Assembly (NCBI RefSeq): GCF_902686445.1
Contig: NW_025920104.1
Location: 6,572,001-6,636,000 of the forward strand
Length of the DNA stretch: 64,000 bases
Direction of reading: 5' to 3'
DNA from: Sciurus carolinensis
Lineage: Eukaryota; Chordata; Mammalia; Rodentia; Sciuridae
In this document: positions 1 to 11,359 of the stretch, piece by piece
How positions within the stretch are numbered: position 1 is the first letter of the stretch
Layout of the letters: the number at the start of each line of letters is the position of its first letter
The notes under the pieces: model-generated
Seen by the model: the letters and a program-made list of their open reading frames with translations, nothing else
The model's database searches: none
Told to the model about the DNA's origin: nothing
Made by a program: the position numbers and the translations under genes

Positions 1-281
1 ATAAAACTTTAAGACATCTCACCCAATATTAAAAGGGGGAGGGTTTGACATTTCATACGTTAAGGGTTGACTCACCACATAGTTGTCTCAACCTCCAGTT
101 TGTATGCAAGTGATAATGGCCTCCATAAACATAAGCAAAACCTGAAAGATTCAAAATGATGAACAAGCCCACAATCCAGGAGGGAGATTAAAATATTAAC
201 TGAGAAAAGAAGAAAAAAAATTGATACATATAGAAGAGAGACATGATTGAAAACTTGATTAGCTTCATGTACATAGATCAC

Positions 282-726
282 TGTTAGGGTTTAGATATCA
301 AATGTCCCCCAGAAAAACTGATGTGCGAGACACGCAAGAAAGTTTAGAGGTGAAATGACTGGGTAATGAGAGCTTTGACCCAATGAGTGCATTAATCTGC
401 TGATAGCAATTAATTTGGTGGTTAACTGTTAGCAGGCAGGTTGTGGCTGGAGGAGGTGGGTCACTGTGGGTGTGCCTCCGAGATATATTCTGTCCTTGGT
501 GAGCAAGCTTCGTCCCACTCTGCCTCCTGGCTGTCATGTTCTGAGCTGCTTTCCTTTTCCACACCTTTCCACCAAGATGCTCTGCATCACCTTGAGCCCA
601 AAGCAATGGAATTAGCCATCTATGAACTGAGGTTTCTGAAACCCTGAGACCCAAATAAGCTTTTCCTTTTCTAAAACTTTTTTGTCAGGTCTTTTAGTCA
701 CAGTGATAATAAAGTTGACTAAAACA
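282..726 (+). mobile_element. MaLR-type solo LTR
   Basis: A 445-bp LTR starts with TGTTAGGGTTTAG and ends with GACTAAAACA. It is flanked by a perfect 5-bp duplication, ATCAC (277-281 and 727-731), the size expected for ERVL/MaLR integration. Its opening, the 'gactgggtaatgagagc' block and the end resemble MST/MLT-like MaLR LTRs. No internal sequence is attached, so it is a solo LTR. A sister copy lies at 47463-47851. The exact subfamily is not resolved. Confidence 0.8.
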
Positions 727-860
727 ATCACTGTACCCCACAACTGTAGAATAAAAAATATTTTCAAATACACACAGAATACTTACCCAAGTTGACCACA
801 TATCAAGCAAATTTCAACATGCATCAAAGAAGTAAAATCATTTAATTACTAAGATTCTTT

Positions 861-1064
861 AATTTTTTCTTTTTTTTTTGGTATCAGGAATTGAACCCAG
901 GGACACTTAACCACTGAGGCACATCCCCATCCTTTTTATATTTTACTTAGAGACAGAGTCTTACTAAGATGCTCAGGGGCTCCCTAAGTTGCTGAACTCA
1001 CAATCCTCCTGCCTCAGGCTCTCAAGTTACTGGGATTACAGATGTGCACCACCACACCTGGCTC
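861..1064 (-). mobile_element. B1/ID chimeric SINE (squirrel type)
   Basis: On the plus strand it runs from a poly-T tract through the ID-like 'ggtatcaggaattgaaccc' and 'accactgaggcacatcccc' blocks, then a B1-like body ending 'tgggattacagatgtgcacc'. The element is therefore on the minus strand. A B1/7SL-like head fused to an ID tail is the squirrel-type arrangement and is the main clue to the organism. Confidence 0.85.
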
Positions 1065-1890
1065 CTTTAATCTTAATTTAAGAAATGAACAAAAATATTA
1101 TCATTGAAAACAACCAAACTTTTTAACATATGAGTCAAGGAGGAAATTACAGTGGAGACAAAGTATTTTTAACTGAATGAGTATAAAAATGACACATCAA
1201 AAATTGTAGGGTGTGAATTCAGCTGTTATTAGAGGAAAATTACAGCTTAAATGCATATGTTATGGGGAAAAACACTTTTCAGTATTCTATGTATCTTCCA
1301 CAAGGGGGGAAAAAGAAATACTAAATCAAACCTAAAGAAAGTACAAGTAAATTAGAACAGAAACTTTTATTCTAAAGTAGACCTCAAAAAAAACCCTGTT
1401 AAAATCAAAGTGGATCCTTTGAAAACACTAATAAAATTGGGTAAATCCTTAGCAAGACTAATCAATAAAAGAGAAGGCACAGATTACCAATAACAGGAAT
1501 GAAATGGCAGAAATCATTACTGAGTCCCAAATTTAATAAGATGATTATGAAAAGCTGTAAATTGCATAATTGTGCAGGCTTGCAAACCTGTGTCTGTTAC
1601 AGGGTGACAATCTACACATCCCTTCCTCACTGGAAAAGGTAACTGAGGGACTCTTCCAATTCCCCTTTCTTTGAAGTCTGGAAGTAAACCTGGCACAAAA
1701 GTATACCTGGTACTGAAATGTTTTATCAGGCCATCTCTAGGACATTGGTCAGAAGACCTTGTTAGTACCAAGGTCAATTGCAGACACAGAAAAAAAAATA
1801 AGGTCCATGTACTGTGCATTTGTATGCTGCTCACTGTGATACAGTGTGATAAGTGCTGTAAAAGAAGTACAAACAATGATGAGGTCTTTG

Positions 1891-2240
1891 TGTTTGTGCC
1901 CCCATCTCCATGTCTATGCTGAAATTCTAACTCCCAAAGTGATAGTCTTGGAGGTGGGGTCTCTGGGAGGGCTTAGGTTATGAAAGAAAAGTCCTCTTAG
2001 ATGGGATTACTGCCCTTACAAAATACCCCAGAGAGATGTCTCTGCTCTTCCACTTGGTGAGGTTGCAATGGGAAGAGGCCCTCTGCCTAAAAGGAAGGAA
2101 GGGTTCCTCACCAGACACCCACTCTGCCAGAGCCTTGATATTAGATTTCCACCTCAAGAACTGAAAGAAGTAAAGTTCTGTTGTTTGTGAGCCACCCAGT
2201 CTACAGCATTTTGTTACAGCAGCCCAAATGGACTAAGGCA
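1891..2240 (+). mobile_element. MaLR (MST/MLT-like) LTR, older
   Basis: Runs from about 'tgtttgtgcccccatctcc' to 'caaatggactaaggca'. The inner 'gtgagccacccagtctac' and 'ttgttacagcagcccaaatg' blocks are typical of the 3' part of MST/MLT MaLR LTRs. It is more diverged than the copy at 282-726, and I found no clear target-site duplication, so the left edge is approximate. Confidence 0.7.
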
Positions 2241-2394
2241 AATCTACTACAGTGCAGAAAAGAACAATTACTTCTAGGAAGTTTTTCCAAAGAGAAAATA
2301 TCAGGTAGGCCTTAAGGGATGAGCAGAATTTTGCAAAAACTACAGAACTCACAGTGTGAGCACCCATTCCACTATGCACATGGTTTCATACCTC

Positions 2395-2610
2395 ACATCT
2401 ACTGACTACTTTGGCCTCACCAATAAACTCTGAAGTAAAGGTTGCTATTGTCCCTATTTCATAGGTAAATAAAGTGAAATATTAAAAAGTTAAATATCTG
2501 GTTCAAAGTTACATACAGAGTTGTAAGTGGCAGAGTCAATATCTGAATCCGTTTTGCCTGACTCTAGAACCTGGGGTTTTAAACACCCTTTCTAACCCAC
2601 TACCTTCCAG
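2395..2610 (-). mobile_element. MIR SINE, antisense
   Basis: The plus strand shows the reverse of a MIR: 'cctatttcataggtaaata', 'agttgtaagtggcagagtc' and 'gcctgactctagaacctgg' occur in order and spacing. It is old and diverged, with soft edges. Confidence 0.6.
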
Positions 2611-3532
2611 CAAACTGGTAATAATAATGACAGGCTTAATCTGGGTGGAGATGATACAAAGCTAATATGCAGGACAGAGACATGACCAGAAAGGGTCTGT
2701 GATGCAACTCTCCTGTGGCAAATTGAGGTCTTAAATCAGTGTACCAGTGTGATTCAATCTATGTTTCAGGAAGACATGTAAGGTAATTCTTCAATACAGG
2801 GAGACTTCTCCACAGAAGGAGGAAAATAAAAAAAAATTAAAATTTTCACCTCACAAAACTGGAGGTACCAACTGGACAGTAAATAACTGAATGCCATTTG
2901 CAAAATTTAAAGTGAAAAGATCACAAACCTGCATATAAACCTGTATATAAATGGGCTTAGACAAAAGAAAATATAGACTGATGACTGATTTTTGACCTAT
3001 TTGATTTAAGCATGTTTTATAAACAAATCAAACATGTAACCTACCTTGCATAATGGACTCAAATGAGTCCATGATACTATGGCCTTGGTAGGATAGCCAA
3101 TACTTTCTGTCCCTTTTTATACTTCCTGCCTTAGTTTATGTCAAGAGTGAAGTGTCCATATCAGTCTAAAGTGCCAAATAAATACATGAGTAAGCAAACA
3201 GAGATTTTCTTCCCTCTTGTCCAATACAAACACTTTACATGGATGGAAAAGAAAGCACCCATCCAGAAAAGAACCACCAGCTCCCAACCCCCACAGCCCT
3301 GAAAAATATAAGGAACTTTGTTCCAGAAGAAATTTACTCTAAGGAAATATTATAAAGTGAAAAGGGAAGAATGTTTCTCACAATGATTTTCATGAGAGAA
3401 TGATTTACAACAGAAGAAAAGAGAAATTATAACAATCAGAAAATAGCTGTCAACTATGTGAATCCACTCAATGGAATACTATGGAGCCCTTAAAATTATG
3501 TTCACAAAAACTACATAATAATTTTGAAAAGG

Positions 3533-3628
3533 GTTTGGGGTATAACTCAGTGGTGAAGTGCTTGCCTGGCATGTATGAGACCCTGGCCTCCATCCCTAGA
3601 ACCATACATACACAAACAACAAAAAAAG
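3533..3628 (+). mobile_element. ID SINE (tRNA-derived)
   Basis: 'ggggtataactcagtggtga' followed by 'gtgcttgcctggcatgtatg' is the ID head derived from a tRNA A/B-box region. An A-rich tail (acacaaacaacaaaaaaag) follows. It sits directly before a B1/ID SINE. Confidence 0.75.
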
Positions 3629-3642
3629 TCCTTTGTAGTCAA

Positions 3643-3838
3643 GCTTGGGAGTGCACACCTGTAACCTCCACAACACTGGAGGCTGAGGTAGAAGAATCAC
3701 AAGTTTGAAGTCAGCCTCAGCAATCAAGTGAGACCTTTCCCTCCCTCTAAAAATAAACAAAAATAAAAGGACTAGGTGTATAGCTCAGTGGTAAAGCAAC
3801 CATGGAGTTCAACACCCAGTACCAAAAAATTAAAATAA
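3643..3838 (+). mobile_element. B1/ID chimeric SINE
   Basis: The B1-like body ('gggagtgcacacctgtaacc', 'ggaggctgaggtagaagaat') leads into an A-rich linker and an ID tail ('tatagctcagtggtaaagca'), ending in an A-rich stretch. It is in sense orientation. Confidence 0.8.
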
Positions 3839-4524
3839 ATAACTCAGAAAAAACTATAAGCAAAATATAAATGGAATAAATGACATGAACAACTATGTAA
3901 ATATACTGAAATAACAGTGGCTGCTGAGTCTGGAAGATCAATTCTATTTTTCTAAACTTTACCAAGTATTTAGTGAAAAATTATAATTCTTTTTTTAAGT
4001 CCTTCTATGCCAACATTTGGTAATTATAAAACACACACACAAAGCAATTCATGAACTAAAGCCACATATACACTCTACTCAGAAGTCAGGTTGACTTACC
4101 CTGTGCTCCAGTTCTGGAAGTAGTAATGATGCAGCTTAAGGCTGGGTTCTAATTCAGAAGCCTTTCCCATGCAGTCTCACCCAAGAGGAAGATTTCTATT
4201 AGGCCTGCTAGAAGACATCCTTTTAATACCTAGAAGATGTTCTTATATTGCTCCTTCTTAGATATGGTATTCCTTATTGTTAAAAAGAAGAAAAAAAAAC
4301 AAGGAATTTTTAAATACGTCTAAGAGCTGTGTACCCAGCTTCATATTTAAAGAACACCTAATTAGCCATGGCATTCTCTCCACCATGGCCTCATCAAATA
4401 AAGAAGCATGTAATTATCCAACTGTGTGAGTGACAACAATACACTCTCTGCCACTCCACACCTTACAGATCCCAGCTTCCCACAGAAAGTTTTAAAGGAC
4501 AATTATTGTAGCTTGTGTCTGAAG

Positions 4525-4817
4525 GTACAGTTGGCCCTCAATGCCCATGGGATTTGTACTTGTGGATTCAACCAACAGAAGATAGAAAAGAAAGAAAATC
4601 TGTACATGTGTTCAACATATATATGTTCCCTAATAATACAATTATTTGCATAGCACTTTCACTGAGGTATTACAGAGATGATTTAAAGCATAGGGAAATA
4701 GGAGCATGGGTTACATGCAAATTCTAGGCCATTTTATGTAGCGACTCAGGCATGCATATTTTGGTATCCTTGGGATCCTGGATCCAACCACCCACAGATA
4801 ACAGGGGACAGCTGAAG
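4525..4817 (+). mobile_element. MER2-like Tigger DNA transposon
   Basis: Starts with 'acagttggccctcaatgccc' and ends with 'taacaggggacagctga', which are imperfect terminal inverted repeats. Internal 'ggattcaaccaacagaagat', 'agatgatttaaagcataggg' and 'ttatatgcaaattc'-like blocks match the non-autonomous MER2-type Tigger family. It has no coding capacity. Confidence 0.7.
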
Positions 4818-4819
4818 TT

Positions 4820-6500
4820 TTAAGATAAAGATGAGGGGAGAGGAAGGCAAAAAATTGCCAACACTCTATCAGCTTCAGCAAGAGGCTGTTTTATGATTCT
4901 TGCACTGGTATGGAAACCAGGCAACTAGACAGGATGAGTGAGTTCATTAAATACTGAGGATATAATTATTCAGTAAGATAAAACATGGATCTGAAATATG
5001 ACTAGGGAACAAAAACCAGACTCCTACCTTATAAAAAAAGGCAACTGACCAAAGATAAGTGGCCTACAGTCACTGAAGCAAGGGACTCACCTTTCCCCTC
5101 ACTTGTTCTTTGGTTCACTACTCTGACTTAAATAAGGGTAAAATATCATGGCATAAAGATCAAAAGAATTAAGACACAAAAATACATGTTACCAATTAAT
5201 TTGCTTTGAAACTGTTTAACAGCTGGATAAGTTATTCAAGAAAAAAAGACAACTTCATACTAACTCAATAAACCAATTAAACACATATGCCCAGGCTTAT
5301 TTCAGGGAGCTACCTTCTTAAACAGATAGAATGATCTTAGAACTACCTATACAAAGCAAGACCTGAGCTCCTACAGCAGATGAACAAGGGGGTTTCACAG
5401 TGCTAATGAGCCAACTATTGAATATTGTAGTTCAGTGTTTTTACAACATAAAGTCTTTCTGCCTTCACTAGATGCCATAGAGATGTAAAACACCTCAGAG
5501 GTAGGAGGTAAGTCGCATAAAGTGATCAGTGGTGATATTAATTAGCACTGAGGAAAGGTATATGTGATCTAGACTAGCATCCAATTGTAGACAGGGTTCA
5601 AGGACTGATGAAGTTAATTCCTGCCTCCTAAGATACTTAAATTAAAACATCAAAAAGGGTCAAAGGGGAACATACCAAGGGACCTGTAATGCAACTTCCA
5701 TTACTGCTTGATTTCACTTAGGTACTGAGTCAGCTGTGTAATTCTAACAAAAGCAAAATCCTCAAAACAGATTAGGATTCCCAAGATTTTTTCCAGAGAC
5801 ATCCTAAAATTCCTGACACTCACAGAAACCACACAGTAATAGAATAATAGACTAGAATGGGGATTCTCACAGGACTGCATCCTGTACCCAGCAGTGGAAC
5901 ATGTGACCCAATTCTGGGTGCATGGGATAATGGATGGGAGTGTATTCTTTCATTAAGCAGTTCAGCTACATGATCAAAAACTTCATTTAACAAAAGAGAA
6001 AAAAGAAAGTTTCCCCCATTCAGGCCCCCTTTCTGTTAAAAATTCAAATGTCCATTGAAATTCTTAATGCATAAATTTCTAAGAAAAAACATTCTGTTTT
6101 ATTCAAATATCCTCAAGAGTAATTTGATCATGATTCTTTTCTAATATACAAATCAGCACTTGGAAAAATAAAATGTCTAGAAATCAACATTTATATAACC
6201 ACTGGAGGAAGGGGACATTAAGATCAGCCAGACATCACCCTATGTGACAATCAGTGACACCTGGTTTCCAACCTGCCAAAAATTGGAGTGAACTAACAAT
6301 TGTTCACTTGAACACCTCCAAAGCAGCCTCTTCTTGAGTAGTAAGAGCTCCCTCGAGCTAAGAGCTAAAAGAAGTTAAGTTCTCCTCTGCTTTTAGAGAA
6401 CTAACCCTTCAGATATAGATAAGCACTGTCCACAGAACCAGGTGGACCTGTACCATAAATCTAGGCCTTTAGTGCCTTCGATGTCAAGTTCAGTCCACTC
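4820..6500. other. No gene or clear repeat seen
   Basis: AT-rich unique-looking sequence without a convincing exon, RNA gene or recognisable young repeat. It probably belongs to an intron or flank of the putative minus-strand gene. Confidence 0.4.
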
Positions 6501-6534
6501 CTATCCCATAACTTCCCTACAGTGACAGACTTAC

Positions 6535-6630
6535 AAATCAGAACTGAAACAACAACGCACTGCTCTGCAAAGTCCTGAGAATCCAAGTTCTCCTCTTGTA
6601 TGGCTTCGACATCTAAGACACCAACTATAA
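6535..6630 (-). CDS. Candidate exon, minus strand
   Basis: A 96-bp block is bounded on the minus strand by a good acceptor (taatattttcag) and a good donor (GTAAGTCTG). One frame encodes a protein-like run beginning IVGVLDVEAIQEENLDSQ, with two bases spare at the start and one at the end. A second frame is also open but reads less like protein. It lies on the same strand as the exons at 21.5-23.9 kb and could belong to that gene, but no phase chain connects them. I do not recognise the protein. RNA evidence would decide. Confidence 0.4.
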
Positions 6631-7794
6631 CTGAAAATATTATCTAAATGTTTACTACCAACATAAAGATGTATAGAATGAAGAGAAGAATGATACAGTT
6701 CCTACCACTACCATGCTCACCGAAATAATGTGTGTGTGAGGTGCATGGGGAAGCATCTAATAGGGTGCCCTGTAAGATCACAGCAGTATGACTGGGCTGC
6801 TCATCTATGGAGGAACACATGTTCAGGCATGATGGCCAACAGCCTGGGCCATTTCCTTTGCTACCATTGCATCCCATGCATCCCCAGCTTCATGTTTCTC
6901 ACCTTGCAATGGAAATCTAAATGAGTTCAATTAACTATCAACTAGTCACACTATGGGATATGAAAAATGGAATGAATATTCCCAAGAAACCTCAGCAAAA
7001 ATCAATTGCTGTTTGGAATGCAATGTAATTTAACTGAGAAATCTCTTAACTACTTCTATTTGTCTTAGAATGATAATAAAGCTACTATGTAGACAGAAGA
7101 TAGTAAATATGACAGAACTGCCTGTTGGAGATTCAAAACTTCTGTTAAATATGTAAGTGGATGACAGCTAACCCTGAGAGTTTTCTCATATTATGAAAGC
7201 TTTAACATGTGATTCACTCTATCCTCCTCTTGGAATTTACAGTATCAGCAAGAAATAGGCCGTTTTAGAGAGTATCTGAAAAATTCTGGCTTGAGAAATC
7301 ACTTTTGTCACTCTTGCCACTAATTTTGAAAGGAAAGAGTGTTTTGCCGATCAATCTATGGGAAACATCACCAGGGTAAGTGCCAGTTCCTATCAATCTT
7401 GAACACAGCTAAAGTCTTCAAAAAGAATGAAAATCCCCACATCCTCTCCACCATCACCACCATGCAGGTACTTGACCTGTATCACCTTTCTCCATCCTGA
7501 TGAGGCTCCTGTGAGAACTACTTTAGAGATGACAAAAGTGAGGGTCAGATATGCTAAGGATTGTGCCTAGGCCCTCCCACCACCCCTCCTTCCTAGCAAC
7601 CACCTCTTTTCCTGATGATAAAGCTGAAGGACCCACAAGCAAAGATTCACTTCTAGTTTTGTTTTCATCCCTCTATTCCTTCGTGTCCCAAATCATTTTT
7701 GTCTTTTTGTTTTTGTTTTGTCATTTTCCTTCATGACACCTTCCCACTTTCCTAGAACATGTAAAAACCAAGAATGTTACCAGGGCAGAAATGA

Positions 7795-7919
7795 TAAAAT
7801 TAAATTTATTTCCATCTAAAGAGCTTAAAATAAACTTAAGTTGTAATTCGTCTAGAAGAAATTGGACCTCGGCTTCACATCAACAGCTCGTGCCTGTGCT
7901 GAACTCTTAATATCCTTTC
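7795..7919 (-). CDS. Possible terminal exon with poly(A) signal
   Basis: After a weak acceptor (catcataag), the minus strand reads KDIKSSAQARAVDVKPRSNF, then one more Phe and a TAG stop (plus positions 7852-7854). An AATAAA (plus 7805-7810) follows about 45 bp later. Three CpGs survive in this short stretch of otherwise CpG-poor DNA. This fits a C-terminus plus a short 3' UTR. However, the acceptor is poor, and the better-spliced candidate at 6535-6630 lies further downstream, so the two conflict if they belong to one transcript. Confidence 0.25.
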
Positions 7920-7929
7920 CTTATGATGA

Positions 7930-10900
7930 GTCTGTGGAATGTTGAAATTAAGCTCTTTTTAAGGAATTCAATTTATTTACATTCTCATGGATTATTTATA
8001 AGATCCTCTATGGAAAACAAACAAAATAATACAAAAAATTAGTGGCTCATTTTTCCCTTCAGGTAATACTTATCAAATATCCCATTTCAATAAAGTAAAA
8101 CACTGCAGTATCCACTGTGATGCCTGGTGTACAGTTGTAAGTTGTAGTGTTCCTGGGACTCTGGAGGACCGTGGTTAATGGGTAAGGAGCACAGGTAGAG
8201 AAAGTGAACATGTAAGCTATGGCAACCACACGGTCAGCTATCCACCTGCCTCCCAACCCCTTCTCCACCCTCCACTCCAGCTCTGTTGGTTTCAGCATCA
8301 TGAGGAGACCAGCTAACCTCACAGGCTCCTACCTACCAGATGCCAGCAGTGAGGCCCCTCCTCCTACCCACTCACCCCCAGTATGACAGAACCTTTCCTC
8401 AGCTTTGCTGGACAAATGGCTCTATTCCACACTCTCCCTCTCCTCTCTCTGTAACCTCAGCAGCTTTTTGTAGCTGCACTTCTAGACTCAGAATCAAAGA
8501 AGTGCTGGCTGCTTCAGGGGAAAAGGGGAACATGTCAAAGACACAGAGCTGTTCTCTCTTCTCAAAGGAAAAGAGGGAGCAAAAGTCAGCCTGGCTCTTA
8601 AACAGCATGACTGAGCACATAGGACAGGCTCCTCTGTCTCTCAAGTGCTCCTGTGAGAAGAAGACCTAAATGGCTCATACCCACAGCACTCTCAGGCACC
8701 AGAGTACATTTCTGGGCATGTTTTTAAAAACATCAAAATGGAAACATGCAAGCCATGAGCAACTACTGTAGTGTAGTCCCAGGGGGACTTTTTAAAAGCT
8801 TCCCAATATAACCCTGGAAGAGGGACCCCTCAGGGTGGGGAACTGTTCACGAGGCTCTAGCATGCAGATGTGGGCAGCACTGTGCTCCACATGGTACCAA
8901 CACTGGGATCAGAAGACTCTGCCCATACCCTAAGGGACTCGGTCCAGAGTTACAGCAATAGCTGGAATCAAGGTGTCCCAACAGAAGCCAGACTAGACAA
9001 GCAGGTTTGTACTGTTCCTCAGTTACAAGATTCTACATTTACACTCTGTATCTCAACTTTATCAAGCTGTATATGCCATACACTATGAATACAAGTATAA
9101 ACATGTATAAACATACAGACACTGAAAAACTTGCTGAGAATGAACTAAGTAAGAAAAGCAGGCAGGAAGAGAAATTTCTACCAATTACATCAAACTTCTT
9201 TCCCAATCCCTTGATCGGGAGCCCTATCCCACCTAGAAGTGAAATACCTTCAATCTAAGACCACGTAACATCACAACAAAGGCTTGTCATTTAACTTTTT
9301 TATATTGCTCTCATCTCTTCACAGTTAAATTGCTTAAAAGTAGAGATTAGTATTGCACTGTCGTCTCCCCTCCAACCATGGCCCCATGATGGATGGTACT
9401 AACATGTGAAGTACTTGATGAATTGTTATTGCTAGCTTCAAAAGCAAAACCCCACACTCAGGATGTGCTCTTTTTAAATATTTTCCTAGAATACAGAGCA
9501 ATATCTGGGCCACACCATTTGACTACTTTTCACTATTTAAATGCAAATAAATGCTATACCATTTTTGTGACAATCATTTAAATGATAATTGATTTTGTTC
9601 AGTTAACAGAAAAAAAATAAATCAAACAAATGTTCCTTCATGCTTGAACTAACTAATGTCCTGAGTACATAAACTTGATTAAAGGGGAAATAAAGAGGTT
9701 GTTATTAATTATGCCAGACTGCAAAGCCAGTAATGGGCAAAAAGCAAAACATTAAGTTATAACCAAGGACATGGTGAGCTATATACCATCAGCTGTCATG
9801 AGTTTCAAAAGGGCTAAATGTACAATTCCTATAGCAACATTCACTGCACTGTTACTCCCTTTCATACAAAGCTACTGTCTATAATAAAATTAAGATCCTG
9901 GCATTTACCCTCCCTCTCCAACTTGGCTTAGAGAGTTTGAGTGACAGGTTGGACCAGTGCACACCACTTCAGGGCCTGCACTCCCAGTCACTCATCATTC
10001 CGAACACACTTATGATTGGGTGGCTGGTCAATGATAAACCTGTAGGTGAGATTTTTCAAGCTTCCCATCCACCCCCCCCCACAAATTTGAAATATTTACA
10101 ACTAATTAAAAGAAAGGTGATGTGGTGAGGCTGAAGATGCAGAAAAATTCTGATTCTGTCTAGTAGTGAGCTAAGAGCACACTTAATGCTGAAGTAAGAC
10201 AATATGACAGTAAATAAGGACCCTACTAGTCACCAGCAGACTTCTTCCTTAGGGGCAGCATGTGAAAAGACTTTAGACCCATGACCACTAACTGTTACCC
10301 ATAAGGGAAAAATCTGGAAAATCAAATGCTGATGCCTAACATACTTTATAAGAGATTTTACTACATGGGAGAATTTTTCTCTTTACCTTAGTACCTCATA
10401 AACCAATCCATCTCAATAATCAAACCATATTCCAAGATATCACTGTTCTTCACATGAATCAGTAAATGCCACTATAAAATCTCATATTGCAATATAGGTA
10501 GATGGGAAAGAGGCCTGTTTTAAAATGCTCTAGGGAGGACTGATGTCTTTGAGGCTCATCAATCATGCCAGTTGATTGAAAAATATGCATATAACTGACA
10601 GCCCAGAAAGGGTTAGAAATACCTCACATTCTAATAAGGACATTCCAAGCCCAAAATCATGTCATGAGGAAAGTAGGGTAATATCGCAGAAATGGGATGG
10701 AAAAGGCCTGCTTTACAGAAGTTATGTAAGTCCAATGTGTATACATGCACACACTACATACACAATGTGTGTGTGTATGAATACATATGGATACAAACAC
10801 ATGGTTAGATATGTATAGATATAGATACATCCTGTCCCTCCTTGTAATTCCAGAGTGTCTTCGGATTCACCTTTTCTTCAGTGAGGGAAGTCTAGCATTC

Positions 10901-11094
10901 CCAGATTGACACTTTCTAGTCCATACAGAAAAACAAAAATAAAAGAGAAGATATCATTCCCATGCCAGTGAGTAGTCTTATGCAGAACCCAACAGAACAT
11001 TTAATGTTTATTAATTTGTATTTTATTTATTTTTAAATTACTTGTTCATATCCCTTTCCTATATTTTTCTATTAGAGTAATATTTCCTATTATT
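7930..11094. other. No gene seen
   Basis: Mixed AT-rich sequence with short low-complexity patches (a C-run near 10071-10080, a short GT stretch near 10765). Several short open frames have no splice support or recognisable similarity. Confidence 0.4.
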
Positions 11095-11295
11095 TTAAAA
11101 GTTTCTTTTTTTATTGTATACAAATGGGATACATGTTGTTTCTCTATTTGTAAATAGAGTCAAGGCATACCATTTGTGTAATCATACGTTTACATAGGGC
11201 AATGATGTTTATTTTTTTCCCTTCCCCACCACCCCTCCCACCCCTCTTTTCCCTCTATACAGTCCTTCTTTCCTTCATTCTTACCACTCTCCTTC

Positions 11296-11340
11296 TCCCT
11301 AAACCTAAACCTGACCCTAAACCTAATGCTAACCCCTCCC
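11296..11340 (-). repeat. Degenerate telomere-like repeats in the L1 3' UTR
   Basis: The plus strand shows 'ccctaaacctaaacctga', then 'ccctaaacctaatgctaacc', a decayed CCCTAA series. It lies inside the L1 3' UTR, next to a C-rich tract, so it belongs to the element rather than to a chromosome-fusion scar. On the L1 sense strand it reads TTAGGG-like and G-rich. Confidence 0.75.
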
Positions 11341-11359
11341 ACCCCCCCATTATATGTCC

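Larger units (their letters stand above)
3420..3970 (+). mobile_element. Old L1 fragment interrupted by two SINEs
   Basis: 'caatggaatactatggagcc' at about 3470 resembles the conserved end of L1 ORF2. Possible L1 3' sequence may continue at 3840-3970, after the ID and B1/ID SINEs. The match is short, so both the assignment and the extent are uncertain. Confidence 0.35.

Noticed and set aside
745..840. Minus-strand donor-like GTAAGTATTC after a short open run
   Set aside because: No acceptor was found and an in-frame stop lies just upstream.
3533..3628. tRNA gene
   Set aside because: The A/B-box-like sequence belongs to an ID SINE; it lacks a complete cloverleaf and has an A-rich tail.
4098..4200. 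Possible minus-strand exon ending at a strong donor (GGAGCACAGG|GTAAGT)
   Set aside because: Two frames each look protein-like for a stretch, both meet stops with the plausible acceptors, and no acceptor is convincing.
11296..11340. Interstitial telomere from chromosome fusion
   Set aside because: It lies wholly within an L1 3' UTR bounded by that element's TSD.
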